From Oegoconia quadripuncta (lineage: Eukaryota > Arthropoda > Insecta > Lepidoptera > Autostichidae), in NCBI GenBank assembly GCA_949316235.1, contig OX438749.1, forward strand, positions 22,212,414-22,276,413: DNA of 64,000 nucleotides, read 5' to 3'. The notes beneath the pieces were generated by a model. The model did no database searches. It worked only from the letters and a program-made list of their open reading frames with translations, and was not told the DNA's origin. Each line of letters opens with the position of its first letter. Position 1 is the first letter of the stretch. Shown one piece after another: positions 1-9,699 of the stretch. A program made the translations under genes and the position numbers.

Positions 1-1
1 A

Positions 2-163
2 CTCTGCGATCACCAAAGCGTCGATGAGACGCGCCGACAGGTTTTGGACAAGGCGTTTGACTCAGGGTTTCATCGTCTCGAAGTCAACCGATACGACCAT
101 GTAGTTAGTTGCGCTGATAACCTTGTCGAGTTTTGGCAGAATTTTCAGCGGTGTGGATCTTAA
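2..163 (+). CDS. Unidentified open frame running in from the window edge
   Basis: An uninterrupted frame of 53 codons enters at the left edge and ends at a TAA at 161-163. It is rich in charged and aromatic residues (for example VLDKAFDSGFHRLEVNRYD) and ends EFWQNFQRCGS. Its composition looks more like coding than the AT-rich flank. I do not recognise the family. Given the setting, the 3' end of a transposon ORF is the most likely explanation, but a host exon cannot be excluded. Confidence 0.25.
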   Translation, partial: LCDHQSVDETRRQVLDKAFDSGFHRLEVNRYDHVVSCADNLVEFWQNFQRCGS

Positions 164-546
164 CCGAAACACCATAACCTGTGGCAGATCCTTTTCGTTG
201 GACAGATACTGGGCACACAACTTCGAAACTCATGTTTTGTTTCTGAACTATATTATTGTAACTATTGCATAGTGTAATTCCTTTTGGCGAAATTAAACTA
301 CAGATGCTGTATGATTTAATGTACTGAATATTAAATCATACGATCATCCGAAATTGAGTAGTTTTCTAGTGTCTAATTCTTTATTATCTTTAGAAGTTTT
401 CAAATTTTTTATATGTAGCGTGGTTTTTAAGTACTTTCCGCATGATTGTTTAAACAAAATAAAAAATCATTTCAACACAAAAAAATACCCATTCGGTATA
501 AACATACATACGCTCTCGGCTGTACCCCGTTTGGCGTAGGCAGAGA
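164..546. other. AT-rich spacer, nothing recognised
   Basis: No repeat family seen elsewhere in the window and no convincing open frame. It contains a short inverted repeat of ATGATTTAAT and ATTAAATCAT around 310-340. Confidence 0.5.
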
Positions 547-1020
547 CTATTGATTTCCACTTGCCACGTTCGTGACATATACTTTTGCTTCTTCCACTCT
601 TATCAAAGGCTTCATACATGCTCGTCGGTTAGTGGTTAATCGCACCTGACCTTTTGAGAGTACGTCAGTCACTTGATTGGCGTACTTCCTTTTTGGTTGA
701 CCTTTACCGACCCTTTCATTCACGCTTTCGTTATATATTGCTATCGATATTCTCCTTTCACTCATTGGTTTCATATGCCCAATCCGCTTTAACATACCTC
801 TATCTTACTCACTACGTCATCTTATCTCTAATCACACAATTACTTAATATATCATTCAAAGTCATACATACTACGCAGTGAACGTATTTCTACTGCGTCG
901 ATTCTGCTCTCATGCTTCTTCATCCTCATCAGCATGGGCTCCAACACTCCTTTGTAGGTCGTCATTCATGCCGTACCTTACGTTGAACCCTGAGCCTGAA
1001 TATGCAATATTCATTAAGAC
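547..1020 (-). pseudogene. LINE reverse-transcriptase C-terminal remnant
   Basis: On the minus strand, 547-795 reads RIGHMKPMSERR, then VGKGQPKRKYANQV, then TNRRACMKPLIRVEEAK. This is the conserved post-polymerase C-terminus of insect endonuclease-reverse transcriptase (RTE-like) elements. About 100 bp upstream, in another frame at 880-1020, is VLEPMLMRMKKHESRIDAVE, the normally adjacent part (metal-binding D lost). The two parts are no longer in one frame, so this is a frameshifted, truncated pseudogene. The clade assignment is from recalled family patterns. Confidence 0.7.
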
Positions 1021-1208
1021 CCACCAAAGTCTAACCTAAAAATGCATTCGTCCGACACACTACCAAAGTCATCTAGAATATTCAATAAGCTACCAAATTA
1101 CATCAAAAACGAAGCGAAAGATACAATTATTAAAACAACTAAAACTAAAATTTTGAGATGAAATAAATGACATAAATAAATAATAATAATACAATATAAA
1201 TAGATATA

Positions 1209-1647
1209 TATTAGGTCTTTCTTTACATATGAAATTGCAGTTTTTTTTCTTCGTTAATCATATTATTATGTACCAATTCCTGCGATTTTCAAAGCTATAT
1301 GCAAATTTGTTTTTTATTTGGAAAATGGAATATTATTTCAAGGTTTCACATGAAATATTTTTTAATTTTTGGGCTAAATCACATAATAAAAAACAATTTG
1401 AACAGAGCTCTTTTCATGTGCTTCGCATAATAATTTCCTAGATTCGCTGAAACTTTTATAAAGCGGTTACTTTTAAAAATTAACGCTGACTATACTTAAC
1501 ATAATGTTATCCGATAATACACACAAAGTTAAGCTAAATTTGGATTTGCCGTTCCCAAAAAAAAAAAACAAAAATGTTTGTATGGAGAAAACAGTCTTAA
1601 TGAAATTCTTCATACAAAACGCCAATTTCATAGGTAAGGACCTAATA
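1209..1647 (+). mobile_element. MITE-F copy 1
   Basis: Defines MITE-F. The ends are imperfect inverted repeats: left TATTAGGTCTTT...CATATGAAATTG, right CAATTTCATAGGTAAGGACC followed by TAATA. Six copies occur in the window in both orientations with the same start and stop, which marks them as whole elements. There is no coding capacity. The TA-rich ends suggest a Tc1/mariner-type target. A conserved internal block carries CGCTGAAACTTTTATAAAGC and a poly(A) run near 1558-1568. Confidence 0.8.
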
Positions 1648-1703
1648 TAATATAAATAAATAATTAAAAAGGAATACAATGGTGAAAATACATATGATAA
1701 TAC

Positions 1704-2319
1704 AATCCCACCAAAAACATTCTGTAAAAAACTAGCCAAGTCTCGATGGAGCTGCTTGATTATCTCTAAAAAGTAATGAAATCTATACAAAGTCGTGCCA
1801 AGTGTAAGGTTCCTTACTGCGATTTCTTTATTATTATAGTTAATGTTGTGTGACTTGGCCGTTGAAGGGTACACAGGGGTACAAAACCAGGTGCTCCATG
1901 ACACCATTGCACCAATCTGTCGCCAGAACCGCTATTAATGTTATTAATTATGTTATTAAGAATGTTCAACGGCAAACTATTAGCGAATAATCTGTGTGGC
2001 GTTTACATAACATTCTTTATACGTTAGTGGCTTTATCAAGCCTGCAATTGACTGGTTATTGAATCAACGTTTTCCAAGTGGCAATTTTCCATCGTCAATG
2101 CGTAGCGGTTCTGGCGACAGATTGGTGCAATGGTGTCATGGAGCACCTGTGTACCCTTCAACGGCCAAGTCACACAACATTAACTATAATAATAAAGAAA
2201 TCGCAGTAAGGAACCTTACACTTGGCACGACTTTGTATAGATTTCATTACTTTTTAGAGATAATCAAGCAGCTCCATCGAGACTTGGCTAGTTTTTTACA
2301 GAATGTTTTTGGTGGGATT
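1704..2319. repeat. Long inverted repeat (foldback element)
   Basis: The left arm 1704-1934 and right arm 2104-2319 are near-perfect reverse complements around a spacer of about 170 bp. The outer ends are AATCCCACCAAAAAC and its complement. The left arm has about 14 extra bases near 1884. Open frames in the arms are mirror products of the same sequence, not genes. No target duplication is obvious. A long-TIR non-autonomous DNA element or foldback element fits best. Confidence 0.8.
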
Positions 2320-3260
2320 TCACTTCTTTTTGTAGAAACGTGGGCATATTATATATATGCCCATTTTTCTACAAATATACTTGATACTGAAAGTTGAGTC
2401 AGTTCTACCATACACCAAGAAAGATATTGAATGGAAGAGACAAGACCCGTCTTTGGGCATACCAACTACTTGGTAGCCACAAGTTCATCGTCGTCTTTTA
2501 ATATTATCGACATTTTTTACGATAATTATTATCTTGCGAAATCAAACACAATTAAACTCAACGACCTTTAGTATATGGACAACAAATCAGAAATACCGAT
2601 AATATTTAGACTAAAACCTACTTATATCTTTAAGACTTCTTTTGTCTTAATAAAAAAAACTTAAAGAAAATATTACTCTGCCTACTCAATCTATACAAAC
2701 TATAAGCAAAACGTTAACTCTTAATTATTAGACAGGTGTCAATATAATTAATTATCAATGAACTTTTTACCAAAGGTACTACCTACCTAGTACTGAAATA
2801 CAGCTAAATTAATGATATTTTTAAACGAAACGAAGTAATATCTAACTAAATAAACTAAACTAGAATACTAGAAAAGTACTTATAAACACGAACGCGATTC
2901 GAAGTACTGCCTAACTGTAAATTAAACCTAGAAAACTAAAAGTAGGTACTAAATAATTAACAATTAAATAAAGTATTCAATTGAAACTTCTTTTAATTCT
3001 GATAATTAAGTAATAATCAGTAATCCGTCACTAACCATATAATTCCTAACCTGTTTAAATCTTTGAATTAATATAATAACAACCTGCCAATTAACCTTAG
3101 CAAACCTCACGAAATAATCAGCGAAATCAACGAAATGCAAATAATCCCTCCTAATCCCTAGCAAACATTTTCAAGCGCAATAGAAGAATGTCGTAAACGA
3201 CTGTAACGCGGCCGGTTGCCACTTTGCCATATAAGGTTATCGGAAAAACAAAACGTAAGC
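2320..3260. other. AT-rich spacer
   Basis: Very AT-rich with no recognised repeat and no coding frame. GC content rises from about 3180 toward the short repeat at 3261. Confidence 0.5.
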
Positions 3261-3292
3261 GCGTTTTAAAATACAGTCAACGCCATCTAGCG
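3261..3292 (+). repeat. Short GCGTTTTAAAA / CGCCATCTAG repeat
   Basis: GCGTTTTAAAATACAGTCAA is followed by CGCCATCTAGCG. A near-identical block lies at 28808-28838. The CGCCATCTAG core also resembles the tail of SINE-B. Confidence 0.5.
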
Positions 3293-3388
3293 ACGCGTGC
3301 GGGTATCACCGCCACTCTTAGCCAATGCATTATATTTTGACCAAATTTTCGTTTGTTTATTTAATTTGTGTAATGTTCGAGTAGAATA

Positions 3389-3970
3389 AAATTAATCGTT
3401 TGACTATTTCTTCTTGTAAACTTGTAATAAGTATAAGTAAGTATAAGTATAAAAGCCAGTCTAGTCTTATCCAGAGTTTTCCTTTAATTTTATTTATATT
3501 CGTATTAAAAGCAGAAGGGGAGGCATTCGCCCAGCAGTGGGACGCTATAGGCTAGATTAAATTAGAAGATGTGTCCCACTACGCTGGACAGTCGATTTTT
3601 TTATGTACCAATAGTAGAAGGGGGCATTACCATATCTCTAATACAGCTGGGACCAGCTGAGGGTTCTTCGTCAGATATAAAGTTAATCGTTCGACTATTT
3701 CTTCTTGTAAACTTGTAAGTATAAGTATAAAAGCCAGTGTAGTCTTATCCTGAGTTTTCCTTTAATTTTATTTATATGCGTATTATAAGCAGAAGGGGAA
3801 GCATGCGCCCAGCAGTGGGATGCTATAGGCTAGATTAAATTAGAAGATGTGTCCCACTATGCTGGATTTTTGCAATGACAGTCGATTTTTCTATGTACCA
3901 ATAGTAGAAGGGGGCATTACCATATCTCTAATACAGCTGAGACCAGCTGAGGGTTCTTCATCAGATACTT
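3389..3970 (+). repeat. 290-bp tandem duplication
   Basis: Two head-to-tail copies, 3389-3678 and 3679-3970, differ by scattered substitutions and small indels (for example an extra TTTTTGCAATG in copy 2). Both carry AGTCTTATCC, GCCCAGCAGTGGGA and the block AATAGTAGAAGGGGGCATTA. The duplication breakpoints match the unit boundary. Downstream sequence to about 4200 continues as degenerate repeat-like DNA. Confidence 0.8.
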
Positions 3971-4219
3971 CAGACCTTCGATTTTTGAGATCAAATGAAG
4001 CGGCCCACCAAGTTGAATATTTTTTATAAAGGCGGTATATGTCGATCTCTAATAGTTTGGTTGGGCTCTTGTGTTTCCTAATCAGGGTCACCAGGTACTC
4101 CAGATCTTCGATTATCCTAGTTTTTATAGTTTTCCCTTTATGTGGCCATTGAACCATAACTCTGTACCAAATTTCAGCTCTCTGAGTTTATGGGAAGTAC
4201 TAGTTCTATTTTGATGATC

Positions 4220-4254
4220 ATGAGTGAGTGAGTGAGTGAGTGAGTGAGTGAGTG
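4220..4254 (+). repeat. (TGAG)n microsatellite
   Basis: About nine uninterrupted tetranucleotide units at the end of the repeat-like stretch that follows the tandem duplication. Confidence 0.9.
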
Positions 4255-5097
4255 TCATAAATGCGAAACTTTGCTTTCGCTTAACTTCGGAACTAAATGA
4301 CCTACAGACTTGAAATTTTGGATTTTAAGTATGTGATTATAGCTTACTGGATGACGAAAATTTCTGCGTTCTAGTCTTATCCAGAGGTTCTAAAATAGGG
4401 GCCTGAAAATGCGGCGAAATGGTTCCAGTAAAGGATGGTACGGCAGTGTTTGCTTCGCGCTCGACTTGGCGGGGGCACTGCCGTGCCCCCAGATTTTATG
4501 TAATTATTTAAATTAGTGCATGCTACTCTCTCATATTGCTGTGCCTTCACAAGGTCATTGATACAGTACACTATAATGTCATCAAAAGAAAACATAAGGA
4601 ATGCAATAAATGATTTGAGTTTGAGTTTGAACCCTTTCAAAGGATTGTATCTATACCTAATCATGCTGTATTACATAATGCCATAAAATTTTTAATATTC
4701 CGTAGTAATAACATGATATTCCGTCAATATATGTAAGCGGAATATAGCAGCTATAAAAACTGACGTTTATAAAACAGTAACAGTGTTTTTATATAGATTC
4801 AGTTTATTTATGAAACAGGAACGTCTTGAGTTCCGTGTACCTTTACATCTCCTTAAAATGTGTGTGCCATTTTGTAGATATTTTTCCACGGACATTTTTT
4901 ATAAGAAATATTTCGAAGAATGGATAGGTATATTGGGAATTGGATGTGTGGAAACCGTTGTGTAGTTAAAGAATTAGACACACTGGGAAATTGTGTCCTT
5001 GAAGTATATTATTATTAACAAATACGCTATTAACAATGCCTGGATGACTAAAGGGGGCAGAGTGGTGAGTTTCGCAAATCTCCGAGATATATTTATA
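4255..5097. other. Degenerate repeat tail and AT-rich spacer
   Basis: Contains a GC-rich hairpin: ACGGCAGTG at 4440-4448 pairs with CACTGCCGT at 4476-4484 around a 27-base loop, in a C/G-rich patch ending near 4493. The rest is AT-rich with no convincing gene. Confidence 0.5.
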
Positions 5098-5378
5098 TCT
5101 GACTATCTGGATGATAAGCAAGCATGGACATAGACCGCTCGGCGATATTCAGCCTAATTATGCAATACAATATAATTGTACCCCATACTTATTTAAAAGA
5201 GCATCCCTTGAGTTTCTTGCTCGTTCTTCTCTGGGGAATCAGCTTTGTGAATGAGCAATAATGTCAAAAACTTTAATAATAAGATAAATAAATATTTCGG
5301 ACACTTATTACACCAATCATCTAGTCCCAAACTAAGCAAAGCTTGTACTATGGATACTAGATAACGGATAAACATATA

Positions 5379-6419
5379 CAGGGCGTCCCATGGCTATGCC
5401 ACATGGAGGGAAAGTACCTTGAATTTTGTAGATGGAACATTTTACTGAAAGAAGACATTATTTTAATTTAAAAAACAATTTAAACTGCATTCATAGATTT
5501 TTAAATAAGTACATGGTTGAACCGGGAATCGAACCCTTTATTTATAAAAAAAAAATTACCATGTAACTTTATCATACCGATCGAAAGGCTTCATCATAAG
5601 GATAATTTTTTGCTAAATAACATAGTGTCAGAAATAAAAGGAAGACCATGAATTTTAACATTTTTAATACAAAATTAATCAAATTTATCAAATGCTCAAA
5701 ATGAGTCCCATCCTGTTCAATACAAAGTCGCACTCTTTTGATTATTTCGCTCCCTGTCGATTTTTTGATCATGTTGTGGTGGATATTTAGAATAATACGT
5801 CGAAGTTCAGTTTGTAGCTCGTGGACACTTTGACACTGGTTCTTGTAAAGTAAATTTTTTACATAACCCCATAATAAAAATCTAACGGGGTTAGATCTGG
5901 GGATCTCGGCGGCCATTTTTTCGTCCATTTGTCCCGATCCAGGAAAGAAAATGTTCATTGAGATAGTCCTACTTACTAATTACGTATCTCTTTATCATTT
6001 TATCATGAACTTAAATTATAATAGGGAAATGATGCATACTTCTCGAGTGGGTAATTAGTATTAGTAATGATAATGTCAGTTGTATGTCCTTACGGCAATG
6101 TCAGCTTTTCATTTTTCTGAACAAAATTGAACATCTAATGTTAAAATTCATGGTCTTCCTTTTATTTCTGACAATATGTTATTTAGCAAAAAATAATCCT
6201 TATGATGAAGCCTTTCGATCGGTATGATAAAGCTACATGGTAATTTTTTTTTATAAATAAATGGTTCGATTCCCGGTTCAACCATGTACTTATTTAAAAA
6301 TCTATGAATGCAGTTTAAATTGTTTTTTAAATTAAAATAATGTCTTCTTTCAGTAAAATGTTCCATCTACAAAATTCAAGGTACTTTTCCTCCATGTGGC
6401 ATAGCCGTGGGACGCCCTG
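5379..6419 (-). mobile_element. Tc1/mariner-type element with long TIRs, internally deleted
   Basis: A 1041-bp element bounded by CAGGGCGTCCC and its complement, flanked by TA on each side (5377-5378 and 6420-6421). The terminal inverted repeats are about 285 bp (5379-5663 and 6138-6419) and nearly identical by eye, so insertion is relatively recent. Each TIR contains GGTTCGATTCCCGG, a perfect pol III B-box-like sequence. The interior keeps only the C-terminal end of a transposase. It is not autonomous. Confidence 0.85.
5572..5965 (-). pseudogene. DDE transposase C-terminal remnant
   Basis: The minus strand encodes the last part of a Tc1/mariner (IS630-superfamily, DDE_3-like) transposase. 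The block with the third catalytic aspartate, WPPRSPDLTPLDF, is in one frame. The continuation LLWGYVKNLLYKN to LCIEQDGTHFEHL is in the next frame, so a single-base indel breaks the gene just after LDF. Everything N-terminal of HFLSWIG, including the first two catalytic aspartates, is missing. The C-terminus reads on into the TIR. It cannot encode an active enzyme. Confidence 0.8.
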
Positions 6420-6704
6420 TATAAATATTTACATAAACATCCATGACTCAGGAATAAATGTTCGTATTCATCACACAAACATTTACCCGTCGCGGGATTC
6501 GAACCTGCAACCGTTGGTTTCGCTGACAGGGTCACTATCCACTACACCAATCGGTCGTCATCAATAAAAAATGTGACGTTTTCAAGTGATAATATTTTCA
6601 TACGAAATAAAAAATTTTTTGTTTTGATTTTGATACGATCAATCAAATCAGGCGTAGGAAATACAGCATCATCATCCCGTAAACATCCCACTGCAGGGAT
6701 ATAG

Positions 6705-7309
6705 ACATATATATCTGGAATGATTTACCCCCTCCTATTAAAAAACGTGGGTCACTACGCACTTTCAAGAGGGAATGTAAAACGTGGTACTTACATAAAC
6801 AAAAAACCGCATGCATATATGGTCCTTTCGAAAAACTTCACACCTGGCCATGTAACGTGTGCATTTTACCTTACATAAATAGTTTCTTGGACGGGTGTTT
6901 CTTTGCCAGTATGATTCGGATATGATTTTTTGTTAAAGTAGTAATAATAATTTGAGAACAATTAAATTCACTCGCACATTCACACATAAGTATTGAAATT
7001 TTACCGAATACCTACCTATGTGATACCTTCTCGTGTCTAGCTTTTTATGGTTTATCACTTGCAGTTGGTTTTGAGTTGATTTTAGATATAGATTTTTGTT
7101 TTTGTTTACTTTTAGTTAATGTTTAAATTTATTCATAGAGTAATAGTAATTAATTCCTTGGTGACAGCAACTACTCTACTTGGGGGGGACTGAAAATCAG
7201 CAAATCTGCTGAGTCCCTACCTTTTCATCACAGTTTGACCTAATTTATTATAAATTAATTACTTATTAAATTAACTTTGTGATGAATAAACACCTTTTAT
7301 TTATTTTAC
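6705..7309 (+). mobile_element. 5'-truncated LINE inserted in SINE-K
   Basis: A 605-bp insert starting inside an RT ORF and ending after AATAAACACC and a TTTATTTATTTTA tail. A 5' truncation, an A/T-rich 3' end and a short target duplication are the marks of target-primed reverse transcription. Confidence 0.7.
6707..6925 (+). pseudogene. LINE RT C-terminal fragment
   Basis: The open frame reads IYIWNDLPPPIKKRGSLRTF and FKRECKTWYL and ends in TGA at 6923-6925. The WNDLPP plus FKR spacing matches the C-terminal tail of CR1/jockey-group reverse transcriptases (family pattern from memory). It is truncated at its 5' end by the insertion boundary. Confidence 0.6.
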
Positions 7310-7721
7310 ATAGGCCTTCCCTCGTATATGAGGGAGTTTGGGCCATAGTCCACCACGCTGGCCCAATGCGGGTTGGGGACTTCACATGCCTTTGAATTTT
7401 TATTTCTCAGGCATGCAGGTTTCCTCACGATGTTTTCCTTCACCGTTGAGTAGTCGGATAAGTGCACACAAGTAATTAAATTTAAAAACTCATTGGTACA
7501 TTGGCCTGGAGTGTAATCATACTGGAGTCGATTGTTTTGTAAATTTTTAGTGGTTTAATTATTACTTGTCCTCTTCTATTATGCAAGACATTTATCTTGT
7601 TACCGAAGCGACAACGGCTTAAACTTGGTGAACTATGACAGGACTCGAGGCTATATTTCATCTTGTCAAACTAACAACGGTATTTTAACGAACAAACTTG
7701 AAAATTTTATACACAATTTTA

Positions 7722-8400
7722 TGTATACAGGGTACTTAAAATAGTCCGATTTTAAATTCTTTTATTTACTGCTCGTTCAAAAGGCAATTTTCGCCTGAGA
7801 AGAACAGCCAAGAAACTCGAGGAGTTGCTCATTTGCTTTTGTTTTTTTTATATATATGAGAGGGCGGCAAACGAGCATGCGGGTCACCTGATGGAAAGCA
7901 ATCACCGCCGCCCATAGGTGTCCATGGGCCGCCCATGGACAGCCGCAACACCAAATGGGTCACAGATGCGTTGGCGGCCTTTGAGGAAGGTGTAGGCTCG
8001 TTTCTTGAAGGTTCAAATGTCGTACTCGTTCGGGAATACCACTGCAGGAAGTCCGTTCCACAGGGTGGTCGTACGTGATAGGAAGTTTCTTGAGAAACGT
8101 ACAGTGGTAGACTTACACTCATCCAGGTGATGTGGATGGAATTTTAATTTTCGGCGAGAAGTAATTACAAAAAGGCGCAATAATATTTCATTATTAATTG
8201 TGAAATGGCCTGTCATGCTAACGTTTGCTAATGTCCATGGTTGATTGCCAAACAGTCTGATATGTTATATACCTATGCTTTCTTTATAAGTTTCTTCTTT
8301 TTATAAAGTATTTAAATTATTAAAAACAAGATTTTCTGCATCAATGGAAACCTTATTGAAAAAACGTATGCATATAGCCCTCTGAATGAATGACTGATTT
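7722..8400 (-). mobile_element. LINE-H 3' end, split by LINE-D
   Basis: Defines LINE-H. Left part 7722-7839 (ACAGGGTACTTAAAATAGTC, CAAGAAACTCGAGG) is the 3' end. The right part 8155-8400 (TTCATTATTAATTGTGAAAT, CCTTATTGAAAAA) is upstream sequence. The same two parts are contiguous at 14143-14545. No coding region remains. Confidence 0.7.
7840..8150 (-). pseudogene. LINE-D 3' end with RT C-terminus
   Basis: Defines LINE-D. On the minus strand it reads [28 protein letters not shown] sequence, then a broken continuation and a poly(A) tail at the low-coordinate end (7840-7850 as T-run). The [16 protein letters not shown] block is the C-terminal signature of CR1/jockey-group RT ORFs. It is inserted inside LINE-H. 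Frame breaks (two overlapping frames at 7829-8216) show it is dead. Confidence 0.75.
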
Positions 8401-8729
8401 TGCGGAGTCTCCTTATATGTTTATTAGTCATGTATGATAAAAATTGGTTCAGCTATTTCGAGATTATTTAGCTTTTAAGGCAGTTTACATACATGATTTT
8501 ATAATAAATTTAGTGAAACGAGAACAAACTCACGTGCGTGAGGTATTATTACCCCCTATTACCTACATTTTAAGATGAAGCCGTAATCTATATAAAGGGA
8601 TATTAACTTGAAATTAATTATGTAAAGGATGGTGTAACCATTCACCAATCCTTGAGATCTACAATGATCTATACAGTCGGCTCCATAAATAAGTATACAA
8701 TGCAATTTTACATGATCAGTGGCAACATT
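8401..8729. other. AT-rich spacer
   Basis: End of LINE-H-like sequence grading into unrecognised AT-rich DNA. No gene seen. Confidence 0.5.
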
Positions 8730-9000
8730 GACGACCTGTTTGGTGTAGTGGTGAGCAACTCTGACCACTATACCAAAAGGTTGCGGGTTCGAATCCCGCT
8801 AGGGGCATATGTTTGTGTGATGAATACGGACATGTGTACCCGAGTTATGGATGTCTTCATTAATAATAAGTATTTATTTACAAAAAAAAAATATGTAGTA
8901 TATCAACCATCTGGTATCCACAACTCAAGCCTATAGTTGCTTACTGTGGAATTAGATGGCGCTGTGTGTATGTCTAAGGATACTTATTTATTTATTATTT
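8730..9000 (+). mobile_element. SINE-B copy, full length
   Basis: Defines SINE-B. The tRNA-like head GACGACCTGTTTGGTGTAGT (A-box region) is followed by GGTTGCGGGTTCGAATCCCG (B-box) at about 8781-8800. The body contains GATGAATACGGACATGTGTA, ATCAACCATCTGGTATCC and AGATGGCGCTGTGTGTATGT, and ends in (TTTA)n. A cloverleaf tRNA gene is ruled out because the head continues into the common SINE body. Confidence 0.9.
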
Positions 9001-9002
9001 AC

Positions 9003-9091
9003 TTATTGGTATATTGGTATTGGCCTGCTTGGGAATCGAACCTGGACCTCCCAAAGTGGGAGACCGTGTCTTAACCGCCAATCCACCGACT
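9003..9091 (-). mobile_element. SINE-K head fragment
   Basis: The tRNA-like 5' part of SINE-K on the minus strand: GTCGGTGG...GCGGTTAAGACACGGTCTCCC and AGGTTCGATTCCCA-type B-box, abutting the SINE-B tail. Confidence 0.65.
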
Positions 9092-9139
9092 TTACCTACC
9101 TACATTTACTTACTATGTAATAGGTATAATTATACAATT

Positions 9140-9346
9140 ACGACTACCCTGTGGAACGGACTTCCGGCAGCGGTATTCCCGAACGAGTACGACATTGGAA
9201 CCTTCAAGAAACGAGCCTACACCTTCATCAAAGGCCGGCAACGTATCTGTGACCCTTTTGGTGTTGGGCGGCGGTGATTGCTTTCCATCAGGTGACCCGC
9301 ATGATCGTTTGCCCCCTCTCATACAAAAAATAAAAAAAAAAAAAAG
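9140..9346 (+). pseudogene. LINE-D 3' end
   Basis: Reads [20 protein letters not shown] then [20 protein letters not shown] before degenerating. It ends in a poly(A) tract at about 9326-9345. This is the least disrupted LINE-D coding end in the window; the preceding RT is missing. Confidence 0.8.
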
Positions 9347-9526
9347 GTTACTTATTGTATACCTGAATTCTGAAATTATAATTATGGAAAAAAATATAAT
9401 AAGGGAATAAGGAAAATCTATTTAATTATTATCTAATTAAGGAATGATAAACAAACACTCTACAAGCGGAAATATAACAGTAACTGAATTAGCAACAATC
9501 CTTTATTCTTTTTTTTTTCTAGCCAA
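9347..9526. other. AT-rich spacer
   Basis: No recognised element. Confidence 0.4.
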
Positions 9527-9665
9527 TTGATTACAGGAGGTATCCTATCAGGAGGTCAAGAGGAAGGCGAAGAGCAGAGAGATATGGAAATATCTCCACC
9601 GATAAGAGCATGGCTCTTAAATTAGATGATGAGGATGATGATGAATTGATTACAAAATATATGAT
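9527..9665 (+). mobile_element. LINE tail with (GATGAT)n end
   Basis: AGGAGGTCAAGAGGAAGGCG to GACCGATAAGAGCATGG-like sequence and TCTTAAATTAGATGATGAGG matches the 3' end of the RTE-like element at 39365-39835, where GACAAGAGCGTAGCTCTTAA precedes a (GAA)n tail. A severely 5'-truncated copy. Confidence 0.6.
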
Positions 9666-9699
9666 CTGATTGGGATGTATCGGCTTTAGGTATACAAAA

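Larger units (their letters stand above)
5287..6560 (-). mobile_element. SINE-C copy, split by a Tc1/mariner-type element
   Basis: Minus-strand SINE-C. The tail half is at 5287-5378 (AATATTTCGG, ATCATCTAGTCCCAAACTAA). The tRNA-like head is at 6420-6560: on the minus strand it reads GACGACCGATTGGTGTAGTG (A-box region) and later GGTTCGAATCCCGC-type (B-box). The interruption at 5379-6419 falls on a TA. The flanking ATAA/AATAA matches suggest a target duplication in LINE-I. Confidence 0.85.
5098..6645 (+). mobile_element. LINE-I 3' end, split by a nested insertion
   Basis: Left part 5098-5286 carries CATGGACATAGACCGCTCGG and TTTCTTGCTCGTTCTTCTCT. The right part 6561-6645 carries AAATGTGACGTTTTCAAGTG and the terminal TTTTGATTTTGAT. 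The uninterrupted copy at 43615-43830 runs straight from AGATAA to AAATGTGACG, so 5287-6560 is inserted. This 3' untranslated region belongs to the same family whose coding end is visible at 13343-13606. Confidence 0.8.
6668..7530 (-). mobile_element. SINE-K copy, split by a LINE tail
   Basis: The left part 6668-6704 (CATCCCACTGCAGGGATATAG) and right part 7310-7530 (GCCTTCCCTCGTATATGAGG, GCTGGCCCAATGCGGGTTGG) join without a gap in the intact copy at 47495. ATAG is present on both sides of the insert (6701-6704 and 7310-7313), consistent with a 4-bp target duplication. The tRNA-like head at the right end is lost. Confidence 0.8.

Noticed and set aside
1473..2397. Two protein-coding genes sharing AKSHNINYNNKEIAVRN
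   Set aside because: They are mirror images from the arms of the inverted repeat at 1704-2319; no domain is recognisable.
3261..3292. Regulatory element based on CGCCATCTAG
   Set aside because: The motif recurs at 28808 and in SINE-B tails, so repeat origin is simpler.
3389..4254. CRISPR-like array
   Set aside because: The duplication is a single 290-bp unit and the TGAG tract is a microsatellite; there are no repeat-spacer units, and the genome is eukaryotic.
8730..8802. tRNA gene
   Set aside because: A- and B-boxes are present, but the same head recurs at the start of every SINE-B copy and runs straight into the SINE body. The same holds for SINE-A, C and K heads.
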